Below are positions 1 through 7,400 of a stretch of DNA of 64,000 nucleotides, one piece after another. The stretch is from Acidobacteria bacterium UBA2161 (lineage in GTDB: Bacteria; Acidobacteriota; Vicinamibacteria; Vicinamibacterales; UBA823), in assembly GCA_002328835.1 (NCBI GenBank), contig DCWN01000033.1:130922-194921 (forward strand), given 5' to 3'. The number at the start of each line of letters is the position of its first letter. The stretch's first letter is position 1. Below the pieces are notes generated by a model. It was not told the DNA's origin, did no database searches, and worked only from the letters and a program-made list of their open reading frames with translations. Made by a program: the position numbers and the translations under genes.

Positions 1-180
1 GTCGATCCCGTCGGCGGCCGTCGAGCAGACGAATCGGGGTCTTTCCACGGTGTGAGCCATGGGTCGACCGGTCTTGCGCGCGCGAGGTCGGTTCCTGTGG
101 TCGAAGATCCAGGCGGCCGCCTCCCTAAGAAGGGATCGACCACCGCAACGCCCACCCTCGCGCGATGGTATCTTCGTACA
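1..180. other. Left edge, no supported gene
   Basis: No gene can be supported here. A minus-strand ATG at position 60 opens a 20-codon frame that runs off the left edge (it begins MAHTVERPRF), but there is no recognisable ribosome site and too little protein to judge. It may be the start of a gene lying mostly outside the window. Confidence 0.3.
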
Positions 181-215
181 GAAAGAAAGGCCGGGCGGTC
201 CATGACCACCCGGCC
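181..215 (-). terminator. Rho-independent terminator after the 240-833 gene
   Basis: On the minus strand an 11-bp stem (189-199 pairing with 205-215, one G-U pair) is followed by a T-rich run complementary to 181-188. It lies just after the stop codon at 240 and would end the three-gene operon that starts with the sulfite-oxidase-like gene. Confidence 0.75.
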
Positions 216-239
216 TCGTGAATCAGATCCCGTGCGACG

Positions 240-833
240 CTAGTCCTGCCCGTCCGAGAGCGCGGTGCCGTTGATCGGGATCATGATGTGTGCGTTCGGC
301 GTGCCCGCCGCCATGAGCCAGGGCCGGCCCTTGCCCGCGAGGCCGTCGTTTCGCTCGGTGACGGTCGAGACGCCGATCGACTCCGACGTTGCGCCCGGCA
401 CCAGCATCACCCACATCAGCTTGATCCGGGCATCGTCGTGGCGCAGGTTGTAGACCATCGCGCCGAACGGGACTTCGGGAATCGACTCGTCCGCCTGCAC
501 GGATGCGAATGGATTCTCGTCCCCCTCCGCCGTGAGCTCCGCGAGCCGAGCCATCATCGGCGCCAGCGACTTGCTGTAGCAGATCGTCTGCATCGCTTCC
601 ATGTCGGGCGGCTGGCACTCGACCTGGTTGGTGCCCTCCCGGAGGACGGTGCGGGCGCCGGTCGTCTTGTCGAACGACACCACCGTGGCGCCTGGCCTGA
701 GATCGTCCGACAGTGGCAGCACCGCGTCGGCGATCTGCTGGGCCGTCGACTGCGCCCGGGCGCTGGTCGGCACGGCCAGCAGCGCGCCGGCGACGACGAC
801 GAGCGCAACGGCCAGTCCGAAGCTTCTCTGCAT
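240..833 (-). CDS. Secreted protein of an unrecognised family (single-domain copy)
   Basis: A 197-residue protein with a clear signal peptide (MQRSFGLAVALVVVAGALLA, cut near ARA-Q). I chose the start at 833 because AGGAGG lies 6 nt upstream; a start further upstream would bury the signal. The mature part has one roughly 150-residue domain: an N-terminal 'AVLPLSDDLRPGATVV' stretch, two conserved Cys (VECQPP and TICY), a hydrophobic strand (KLMWVMLVPGAT-SESIGV) and a C-terminal GTPNAHIMIPI motif. The same layout occurs twice in the next gene upstream (853-1983) and once at 10315-10866, so this is a paralogous family. No function is recognised. It is last in an operon led by a molybdopterin oxidoreductase, so a periplasmic partner or binding role is possible but unproven. 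Confidence 0.85.
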   Translation of the reverse strand: MQRSFGLAVALVVVAGALLAVPTSARAQSTAQQIADAVLPLSDDLRPGATVVSFDKTTGARTVLREGTNQVECQPPDMEAMQTICYSKSLAPMMARLAELTAEGDENPFASVQADESIPEVPFGAMVYNLRHDDARIKLMWVMLVPGATSESIGVSTVTERNDGLAGKGRPWLMAAGTPNAHIMIPINGTALSDGQD

Positions 834-852
834 GATGGCCTCCTGACCGCGC

Positions 853-1983
853 CTATTCTGGCGTGTAGCCACTCGACAGCGGCGTGTTGTTGATCGGGAT
901 CATGATGTGCGCGCCGGGCGTGCCGGGACGCATCAGCCACGGACGTCCCTGGCCGGCCAGCGCATTGTTCCGCTGGCTCTGGGTCGAGACGCCGATCGAC
1001 TCGGGCGTCGCGCCCGGCACCGACATCACCCAGAGCAGCTTGATCTGCTGGTCGTTGTGCCGCAAGAAGTACGACATCTGGCCGAACGCTCGCTCGGGAA
1101 TGTCCCCCGCTTCGCGCGCGGCGGCGATGGCCGCCTGGATCTCCTGACCGGACTTGCCTTCGGCCCGCAGCTTCGCTGACAGATCGCGCTGCGTCGCACC
1201 CAGGACGTTCTGGCAGATCGTGTTCTCGCTGGCCGGGTTCGGCGGCTGACACTCGACCTGGTTCGAGCCCTGGCGCAGCGTGATCCGGTCGCCCGTGTCG
1301 GGGTCGTAGGTGTACACGGTGGCGTCGGCCTGCAGGTCGGCCGGTAGTGGCGCGACTGCCTCGGCGATCTTCTGCTCGGTCGTCTTGTTCGAGTAGAGCG
1401 TGTTGTTGATCGGCATCATGACGTGCGCCGCCGGCGTGCCCTCGGCCATCAGCCAGGGGAAGCCTCGGCCAGCGAGCGCGTTGTCGCGCTGGCTCTCGGT
1501 CGAGATGCCGATCGACTCCGAGGTCGCGCCGGGAACCCGCATCACCCAGAGGTAGCGGATCCGGTCGTCCCGGTTGTACAGCCGGTAGGTCATCGTACCG
1601 CTCGGCGGCTCGGGAATGTCGCCGGCCGCGACCGCCGCGGCGATCGCCGCCTGGACCTCCTCGCCCGACTTGCCTTCGGCGCGGAGCTTCGCCGCCATGT
1701 CGTTCCGTGGAGCCAGCGCCTTGTTGTAGCAGCGGGTGAAGCCCGACGCCTCATCCTCGGGTTGACATTCGACGATGTTCGAGCCTTCGCGGATGACGAT
1801 CCGCTCGCCCGTGTTCTCGTCGTAGGTGACGACGGTGGCGTCGGCTCTCAGGTTGATCGGTAGCGGCCGGACGGCTGGCGCGATCCGAGGATCCGGGCCT
1901 CCACCGGGGCCCTGCGCCGCGACCGGGGCGGCCAGCAGAGCACTCACGAGCACGACGGCAAACAGAGTGACGAGACTTCTCAT
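853..1983 (-). CDS. Secreted two-domain protein of the same unrecognised family
   Basis: A 376-residue protein. The start at 1983 has GGAGG about 6 nt upstream and gives a signal peptide ending at APVAAQ. The mature protein is an internal tandem duplication: residues about 35-190 and about 200-370 each carry the motif series ADATVVTYD or ADATVYTYD, GSNxVECQP, a second Cys, AKLRAEGKSG, the strand LWVM.VPGAT.ESIG.ST, and a C-terminal GTPxAHxMMPINN or GTPGAHIMIPINN. Each unit matches the whole mature region of the neighbouring 240-833 protein. There is a 21-bp gap to the stop of the sulfite-oxidase-like gene, so co-transcription is likely. The Cys pair in each unit suggests a disulfide. No known family is recognised. 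Confidence 0.85.
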   Translation of the reverse strand: MRSLVTLFAVVLVSALLAAPVAAQGPGGGPDPRIAPAVRPLPINLRADATVVTYDENTGERIVIREGSNIVECQPEDEASGFTRCYNKALAPRNDMAAKLRAEGKSGEEVQAAIAAAVAAGDIPEPPSGTMTYRLYNRDDRIRYLWVMRVPGATSESIGISTESQRDNALAGRGFPWLMAEGTPAAHVMMPINNTLYSNKTTEQKIAEAVAPLPADLQADATVYTYDPDTGDRITLRQGSNQVECQPPNPASENTICQNVLGATQRDLSAKLRAEGKSGQEIQAAIAAAREAGDIPERAFGQMSYFLRHNDQQIKLLWVMSVPGATPESIGVSTQSQRNNALAGQGRPWLMRPGTPGAHIMIPINNTPLSSGYTPE

Positions 1984-2004
1984 GACAACCTCCAAAAACA
2001 ATGA

Positions 2005-3162
2005 TTACGCGATCACGAGTGTGCGCGGATGCTGCACGTTGTGCTCCAGGAACGTCCGCTTCACCTCGAGTTCCTCCGCGGTCGGCTGCACGACGCCGTT
2101 GACGTCGGTCACGCGCGAGACGACCGTATGCTCTCCGGGCGTGGCGCCCTGCCAGTCGTAGGTGAAGTACTTCCACCCGTACTGCTCGGTCGTCGACGGG
2201 TCCATCGTCGCCGGCTGCCAGGCGCCGTCGTCGATCTTCACCTCGACCGAACGAATCGGCGTGCCGTCGTTCAGGACGACGCCGAAGACCTGATGGCGGC
2301 GGCCGTTGCTGGTCACGCGCGCAACGAACGACTTCAACTGCTGCGTCGTGATCGCCGTTTCCTTCCACTTCATCTCGCCGTTGACCATCTCGCCCTTCAG
2401 CGTCCGGTACCAGCGCGCCTGGTACTTCCCGAGATACTGGTCCTTCTGGACGTGGATCTCGGAGAGCCACTTCACCTGGGCCATGCCGTACCAGCCGGGG
2501 ATCAGCAGACGCAGCGGGAAGCCCTGATGGCGGGTCAGCGGCTCGCCGTTCATCCCGTAGATCAGGAGCGGACCGTCCGAGAGCGCCGTCTCACGCGAGG
2601 TGCTCCGGCCATACTGCTGCTCGACGGTGAACGACCGGCCGCGGAACTGCACCTCTTCCTCTCCGCGGTCGGCGCCAAAGAAGACGAATTCCTTCGCGTT
2701 CGCCTGGACGCCGGCGCGGTTCAACACGTCGCGTAGCGGAACACCACTCCAGAGGCCGTTACCGGACAGCCCGTTGATGGGGCCGCGGTTGCCCGAGCAC
2801 TCGAAGCCGATGGCCATCTCCTCGCCGGCCATCGCGCGCAGGTCGCTCATCGACAGCGAGAGCGGCCGGTCGACCAAGCCAGAAACCTCGAGGCGGTAGG
2901 TCGCCTCGTCCAGCTCCGGGTGGCCAAAATGCTGCGTCGTGGCGAAGATGTCGCGATCGATGAACTTGCCGTCGATCATCCGGACGTCGATCATCCGCGA
3001 CTCGGGGCCGCGCACCAGCGTCAGCGGATCGGGCAGATCGGTGAACTCAACGAGCGTTTCGTCCTGCGCCATCGCGGGGACCGCCCACTCCGGAATGCCG
3101 AGAATGCCCAGTCCGGCGGCCGCGAGGCCGCCCTTCACGAGGTCACGCCGGGTACTATCCAT
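2005..3162 (-). CDS. Tat-exported sulfite-oxidase-family molybdopterin oxidoreductase (SoxC/YedY-like)
   Basis: A 385-residue molybdenum-cofactor enzyme of the sulfite oxidase fold. The start at 3162 was preferred to an ATG at 3168 because AGGAG sits 6 nt upstream of it. A twin-arginine signal (TRRDLVKGGLAAAGLG) sends it folded to the periplasm. The Mo-ligand Cys is C122 in the GFECSGNRG motif. Downstream come the oxidoreductase core (LIYGMNGEPLT.HQGFPLR, PGWYGM..VKWL) and a C-terminal Mo-co dimerisation domain (about residues 270-380, with IRSVEVKIDDGAWQPA). These features fit sulfane dehydrogenase/sulfite oxidase homologues; there is no heme domain. It is the first gene of an operon with the two secreted repeat-family genes. 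The substrate (sulfite or another oxyanion or sulfoxide) cannot be decided. Confidence 0.9.
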   Translation of the reverse strand: MDSTRRDLVKGGLAAAGLGILGIPEWAVPAMAQDETLVEFTDLPDPLTLVRGPESRMIDVRMIDGKFIDRDIFATTQHFGHPELDEATYRLEVSGLVDRPLSLSMSDLRAMAGEEMAIGFECSGNRGPINGLSGNGLWSGVPLRDVLNRAGVQANAKEFVFFGADRGEEEVQFRGRSFTVEQQYGRSTSRETALSDGPLLIYGMNGEPLTRHQGFPLRLLIPGWYGMAQVKWLSEIHVQKDQYLGKYQARWYRTLKGEMVNGEMKWKETAITTQQLKSFVARVTSNGRRHQVFGVVLNDGTPIRSVEVKIDDGAWQPATMDPSTTEQYGWKYFTYDWQGATPGEHTVVSRVTDVNGVVQPTAEELEVKRTFLEHNVQHPRTLVIA

Positions 3163-3273
3163 CGTCATCTCCTAACCCTTTCGGCTAGAGGTTCGGCGCA
3201 CTATTGGCTCAGAAAACAGACCTCAAGTTTTACCACGACGGCGAGTCGCGAGTCGATTCTGATCCGGCGAGGC

Positions 3274-4536
3274 TCAGCCCAGGCGGTCGCGGAGCGCCGC
3301 CACCCCGGTGACGGCGCGCTCGACGTGCTCGATCGTGTTGTACAGGTGCGGGGAGAGGTGGAGGCCGCCCGCCCGCGAGCCGGCGATGCCGTGGTCGCGC
3401 TCGAGCGTGGCGACGACCTCGCGGCGGCGCACCTCGGGGACCGGCACCAGGACGACGCCGGCGCTCAGCCGTGCGTCGTCGGGCGTGGCGACCGGGAGTC
3501 CCGCGTCGCGGAGCCCGCGCTTCAGCGCCGAGGCCAGCGTGCGGACCCGGGCTTCGATCCGCGACTCGCCGAGCTCGCGGTGGAAGTCGATCGTGTCGGC
3601 GATTACAGCCAGCCGGCCGTCGTCACGCTGGCCGAGCGCCTCGAACTTGCGCGCGCCGGCCGGGAGCGGGTCGACGTTGGTGCCCCAGCCGAAGCCGACC
3701 GTGTGGGCCCAGACCCGTTCGATCTGATCGCGGCGCGCGAAGAGGAGGCCCGCCTCCTTCGGCCCGCAGAGCCACTTGTGGCAGCTCGCGCTGAACGAAT
3801 CGCAGCCGAGTGTGCGAACGTCGATCCGAAGCGCACCCCACGACTGTGCGCCGTCGACGTGGACGAAGACGCCGCGCTGGCGCGCAACCTCCGCGATCGC
3901 CTGGATCGGTAGGACCAGGCCGGAGGTGTTCGAGACGTGCGTCAGGGCGAGGGCGCGCGTGCGGGGGCCGATGGCTTCCGTGAAGAGTTCGACGAGCCGG
4001 TCACGGCTCCAGGTGTTGGGCGGGGTGGCGACCCGTTTGATGCGCAGATCGGCGCGCGCGGCCTGCACCTCCCACGCCACGTTATTCGTCGGGTGGTTCT
4101 CGCTCCAGAGGACGACCTCGTCGCCGGCCTCGAGCGGCAGCCCACCGATGATCGCGGCGTTGGCTTCCGTCGTGTTGCGGACCAGCGCGACTTCCTCGGG
4201 ATCCGCACCGATATGCTCGGCCACCATCGTCCGCGACGCTTCGATGAGCGCGCGGAATCCGTCACGATGGCCGTGCGAGACGTCGACCTCGATCCTCCCG
4301 TTCAGGTCGTTGAGGCGCTCGGTGACCTGCCGCGGCGACGGGCAGAGGTTGCCTGCATTCATCGGCACCATCGACTCGGTAAAGGGGAACTGGGTGCGAA
4401 CGGCGTCCCACGACCCGGCGGCCGACTGGCGTCCCGCCGCACCACTCAACGCGGTCGTGACCGGCAGCAGGCCGAGGCCGCCGCCAAGCTGTCTCAGGAA
4501 CGAGCGACGCGAATCGGGGCGTAGGGTCGTCGGCAT
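3274..4536 (-). CDS. Tat-exported class V aminotransferase/desulfurase-fold PLP enzyme
   Basis: A 420-residue PLP enzyme with a twin-arginine leader (SRRSFLRQLGGGLGLLP), so it probably works outside the cytoplasm, which is unusual for this fold. Class V hallmarks are visible: the small-domain entry VPMNAGNLCPSP, NTTEANAAI for the phosphate/ring pocket, LTHVSNTSGLVLPI, HVDGAQSWG with the ring-contacting Asp, and the Schiff-base Lys K254 in SASCHKWLCGPKEAG. These resemble the isopenicillin-N-epimerase/cysteine-desulfurase-like branch. The enzyme could be an aminotransferase, lyase or epimerase; the substrate is unknown. It is divergently transcribed, with a 67-bp gap, from an exported Rid-family protein, a family known to clear the enamine/imine products of PLP enzymes. 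Confidence 0.87.
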   Translation of the reverse strand: MPTTLRPDSRRSFLRQLGGGLGLLPVTTALSGAAGRQSAAGSWDAVRTQFPFTESMVPMNAGNLCPSPRQVTERLNDLNGRIEVDVSHGHRDGFRALIEASRTMVAEHIGADPEEVALVRNTTEANAAIIGGLPLEAGDEVVLWSENHPTNNVAWEVQAARADLRIKRVATPPNTWSRDRLVELFTEAIGPRTRALALTHVSNTSGLVLPIQAIAEVARQRGVFVHVDGAQSWGALRIDVRTLGCDSFSASCHKWLCGPKEAGLLFARRDQIERVWAHTVGFGWGTNVDPLPAGARKFEALGQRDDGRLAVIADTIDFHRELGESRIEARVRTLASALKRGLRDAGLPVATPDDARLSAGVVLVPVPEVRRREVVATLERDHGIAGSRAGGLHLSPHLYNTIEHVERAVTGVAALRDRLG

Positions 4537-4603
4537 CGCCAGAGTGTATGATCGGCAGTCTCACCCGACAAACCGTGGTGTTTGGCCCGCAAAAGGAGGC
4601 AGC

Positions 4604-5080
4604 ATGCGACCCCTTTCTCGATCCTTCGCTCTTGCGTTCGTGCTTGGTAGCGTGACGACGTTCATCCTGACCGGCGTGGTCAGCACCCAGCAGGCGGGGC
4701 GTCAGATCGGCGATCCCGGCGGCCCGGGAACCGAGAATCCGAATACCGCCTACAGCCGGAACATCCGGATCGGCAATACGCTCTACGTCGCCGGCAACAC
4801 CGGGCAGGTGCAGAACACCGGCAGCATCGAGGCCGACGTCGAAGCCGAGATCCGGAATCTGCTCGACAGCTTCAAAGGCAACATCGAAGCCGGCGGCATG
4901 ACGATGGACGATCTGGTCTGGGTGCAGGTATTCTGCACCGACTTGGCGCTCTACGACATGTTCAACGAGATCTACATGAGTTATTTCAGTGGACCGTTGC
5001 CGACGCGCGCCTTTATCGGCACCAGCACGATCCTGGGTAACTCGCACTTCGAGATCATGGGGACGGCGGTGAGTGAATAG
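4604..5080 (+). CDS. Exported Rid (YjgF/YER057c/UK114) family protein
   Basis: A 158-residue protein. I used the start at 4604 because AAAAGGAGG lies 4 nt upstream; the open frame extends far upstream but only as a shadow of the opposite-strand gene. An N-terminal hydrophobic segment (about residues 9-28) is a signal peptide or anchor. The rest is a single Rid domain: AYSRNIRIGNTLYVAGNTG, the mid-domain AGGMTMDDLVWVQVFCTDL, and LPTRAFIGTSTIL before a short C-terminus. The usual RidA catalytic Arg region is present as LPTRAF. Rid proteins hydrolyse reactive enamines and imines to keto acids and ammonia. Export is unusual and fits the divergent Tat-exported PLP enzyme. Confidence 0.85.
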   Translation: MRPLSRSFALAFVLGSVTTFILTGVVSTQQAGRQIGDPGGPGTENPNTAYSRNIRIGNTLYVAGNTGQVQNTGSIEADVEAEIRNLLDSFKGNIEAGGMTMDDLVWVQVFCTDLALYDMFNEIYMSYFSGPLPTRAFIGTSTILGNSHFEIMGTAVSE

Positions 5081-5089
5081 GGATCGATC

Positions 5090-6430
5090 ATGAGTACGCC
5101 CAATCAGCGACACGTCACACGGCGGCGCTTCCTGGCCGCGGCCGGAGTCGGCGCCGCCGGCCTGGGTCTCTCACCGCTGCCGGTCTTCGGGCAAGCGGCC
5201 CCCTACGCGCCGCCGTCGGAAGCGGAAGGCGGCTGGCGCATCGCCGATCCGGCGTCGCTCGGTGTGGACGCAGCGTTGCTGCGCGGCGCGATGTCGTACC
5301 ACGACACGAGCCCGGTCACGACGAGTCATGGTGGGGCGGTCGTCATCATCTATCAGGGACACATCGTCGCCGAGAGCTACACGACCGGCGACGACGGGCC
5401 GCAGCCGTGGACCGTGCGAACCTGCAACGACATGAAGTCGTCGACGAAGTCGGTCTTCGGGACCGCGGTCGGCGTCTTCCTCGACGAGTACCGCGATCGC
5501 GTCACGCTCGACAGTTACCTCGTCGGCGACTCGCGTGACGCGTCGCTCGTTCCGCAGATCTGGGACCAGCCGCTGACCGACGAGCGGAAGACGCGGATCA
5601 AGGTGAGGCACGCCATCTCGATGACCTCGGGGCACGAGACGCGCGAACCGTGGCTCGCCCCGGCGACGCGGCATCGCTACGACGGCTATCCTGGTGCCTA
5701 CCAGATGTACGAGTACTGCTTCGGCTGGTGGCGGTTCGACGGCATCGCGGATCACCACACCCTGAAGTTCGAGCCCGGGACCGATTTCACTTACAGTAAC
5801 TACGGGCTCGAGCAGATGGCGCTGGCGATGCGGAATGTCTCGGGCGAGGCGGTCGGTCCCTACGTCTACGACCGCGTTCTCGGGCCGATCGGAATGGATC
5901 GCGGCCTGCGCGACACGCAGTACCGGGACATGCCCTACGCCGACAACCGGGAGCTGAACTTCGCGGAGGAGCCCGGGTGGGGCGTCGGTGGGAGCGCCGG
6001 CTGCGACGCCTACGGCGCCGACAAGAGCGAGAGCCCGTACGGCTACAACTCGATCGCCGGCAGCACATTCCGCTGCACGGCGCGCGACTTCGCTCGGCTC
6101 GCCTATCTCTGGCTGAACAACGGCCGGTGGGGGAGCCGGCAGCTGGTGTCGTCCGACTGGCTCGACGTGGCGACGACGCGCCACGTCCGCGATGACGGCA
6201 GCTCGCCCAGTCCGTACGGCTACACCTTCTGGGTGCAAGACCAGACCGACGGCGTGCCGGACGACACGTTCATGTCGCGCGGCCATAACCAGAACCACAG
6301 CTACATCATTCCGAGTCGCGATCTGGTCGTCGTGCGGCAGGGCAACGACAATCGGCGTTCGGTTGACGACCAGCCGTTCAGCGACACGCTGATCCAGAAG
6401 ATCGTGGCGGCGATTCCTTCGAACGCCTGA
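5090..6430 (+). CDS. Tat-exported beta-lactamase-like serine hydrolase
   Basis: A 446-residue class C beta-lactamase/DD-peptidase-fold hydrolase. The start at 5090 gives the Tat signal TRRRFLAAAGVGAAGLG. The nucleophile motif S117-x-x-K120 is in MKSSTKSVFG, and the second motif Y235-S-N lies in FTYSNYGLEQM. A C-terminal HNQNHSYIIPS-type strand may supply the third motif; the canonical KTG/HxG is not clear. Such proteins act as esterases, D-amino-acid amidases or peptidases outside the cell. It follows the Rid gene by 9 bp and precedes a CBM9-like gene by 11 bp, so a plus-strand operon of four genes (Rid, hydrolase, CBM9, M28) is likely. Confidence 0.88.
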   Translation: MSTPNQRHVTRRRFLAAAGVGAAGLGLSPLPVFGQAAPYAPPSEAEGGWRIADPASLGVDAALLRGAMSYHDTSPVTTSHGGAVVIIYQGHIVAESYTTGDDGPQPWTVRTCNDMKSSTKSVFGTAVGVFLDEYRDRVTLDSYLVGDSRDASLVPQIWDQPLTDERKTRIKVRHAISMTSGHETREPWLAPATRHRYDGYPGAYQMYEYCFGWWRFDGIADHHTLKFEPGTDFTYSNYGLEQMALAMRNVSGEAVGPYVYDRVLGPIGMDRGLRDTQYRDMPYADNRELNFAEEPGWGVGGSAGCDAYGADKSESPYGYNSIAGSTFRCTARDFARLAYLWLNNGRWGSRQLVSSDWLDVATTRHVRDDGSSPSPYGYTFWVQDQTDGVPDDTFMSRGHNQNHSYIIPSRDLVVVRQGNDNRRSVDDQPFSDTLIQKIVAAIPSNA

Positions 6431-6441
6431 ACAACCGGTCG

Positions 6442-7374
6442 ATGCTGAGGTCGGTCACATCTTCGGCGCTCCTCGCGATCGGCGCCGCCCTGTGCGGCGC
6501 GATCGGCGTGCCGGCGCAGGAGCGCGTGGAGATCACCGAGTCGATCATCCCGTGTGCCGACGCCGGCATCCCTCGCTATACCGCCTATCGCACGACCGGC
6601 GCGATCGACGTGGACGGCCGCCTCGACGACGCCGCCTGGGAACGTGCGCCGCGATCGTCCCGCTACGTCGATCTGGTCTCGGGAGGACCGACGATCCACG
6701 ACACGCGCGCGGCTTTGGTCTGGGACGCCGAACAGCTCTACGTCGGCATCTGGCTCGAGGAGCCGGACGTTCGGGGCGACCTCACCGAGCGCGACGACCT
6801 CATCTACAACGACAACGACGCCGAAATCTTCATCGCCGGCCGCGACGCCTACTACGAGTTCGAGATCAACGCGCTGGGGACGATCTACGAGGTCTTCTTC
6901 GTCTGGGAGGAGGCCTACGAGTCGGGTGGGTTCGCGCAAGTTCCGGAGCTTCGGCGCGACCATGAACAGGTGCGCGCCTTCAACGGCGTCGGCCTGAAGA
7001 ACCATCCACGCGGTGCGAGAATCGGCTCGTGGGCGTGGGACTACCCGGGGATAAGCTGGGGCGTCGACGTCGACGGCACGCTGAACGACGCGACCGACCG
7101 CGACCGCGGCTGGACGGTCGAGCTGGCGTTCCCCTGGGCGGGAATGGAGCTGCTGGCCCGCGCCGACGGCCGCGCGCTGCCGCCAGAGGACGGCGACACC
7201 TGGCAAATCGATTTCTCCCGGTTCAACCAGTACCGCGAGGCGCCGCCCGCCGGCGATACCGGCGGTTGGGCCTGGAGCCCACACCACGTTTGGGACTCGC
7301 ACGTCCCGGAGTGTTTCCCGTATATCGAATTCTCGACGCGCGATCTTTCGACGGTCGCGCCCAATCGTCCGTGA
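6442..7374 (+). CDS. Secreted carbohydrate-binding family 9-like protein
   Basis: A 310-residue protein with an N-terminal signal peptide (to about residue 27, GVPAQ). It carries a CBM9-type beta-sandwich: GAIDVDGRLDDAAWERAP at the start, TRAALVWDAEQLYVGIWLEEPDV, YNDNDAEIFIAGRDAYYEFEINALG in the middle, and WTVELAFPWAGM plus IDFSRFNQYR near the end. This fold binds sugars or serves as a scaffold in secreted enzymes. No catalytic domain is attached. It lies between a serine hydrolase and an M28 peptidase and is probably co-transcribed with them. Confidence 0.85.
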   Translation: MLRSVTSSALLAIGAALCGAIGVPAQERVEITESIIPCADAGIPRYTAYRTTGAIDVDGRLDDAAWERAPRSSRYVDLVSGGPTIHDTRAALVWDAEQLYVGIWLEEPDVRGDLTERDDLIYNDNDAEIFIAGRDAYYEFEINALGTIYEVFFVWEEAYESGGFAQVPELRRDHEQVRAFNGVGLKNHPRGARIGSWAWDYPGISWGVDVDGTLNDATDRDRGWTVELAFPWAGMELLARADGRALPPEDGDTWQIDFSRFNQYREAPPAGDTGGWAWSPHHVWDSHVPECFPYIEFSTRDLSTVAPNRP

Positions 7375-7400
7375 CCATCATCACTGTTGGGGGAGTTGCC

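Noticed and set aside
52..243. Small plus-strand open frame at the left edge
   Set aside because: No ribosome site, it crosses a terminator hairpin and overlaps the end of the minus-strand gene.
3776..4603. Long plus-strand open frame continuing upstream of the Rid gene
   Set aside because: It lies antisense to the class V PLP gene, is rich in Arg/Ser, and a good ribosome site marks the start at 4604.
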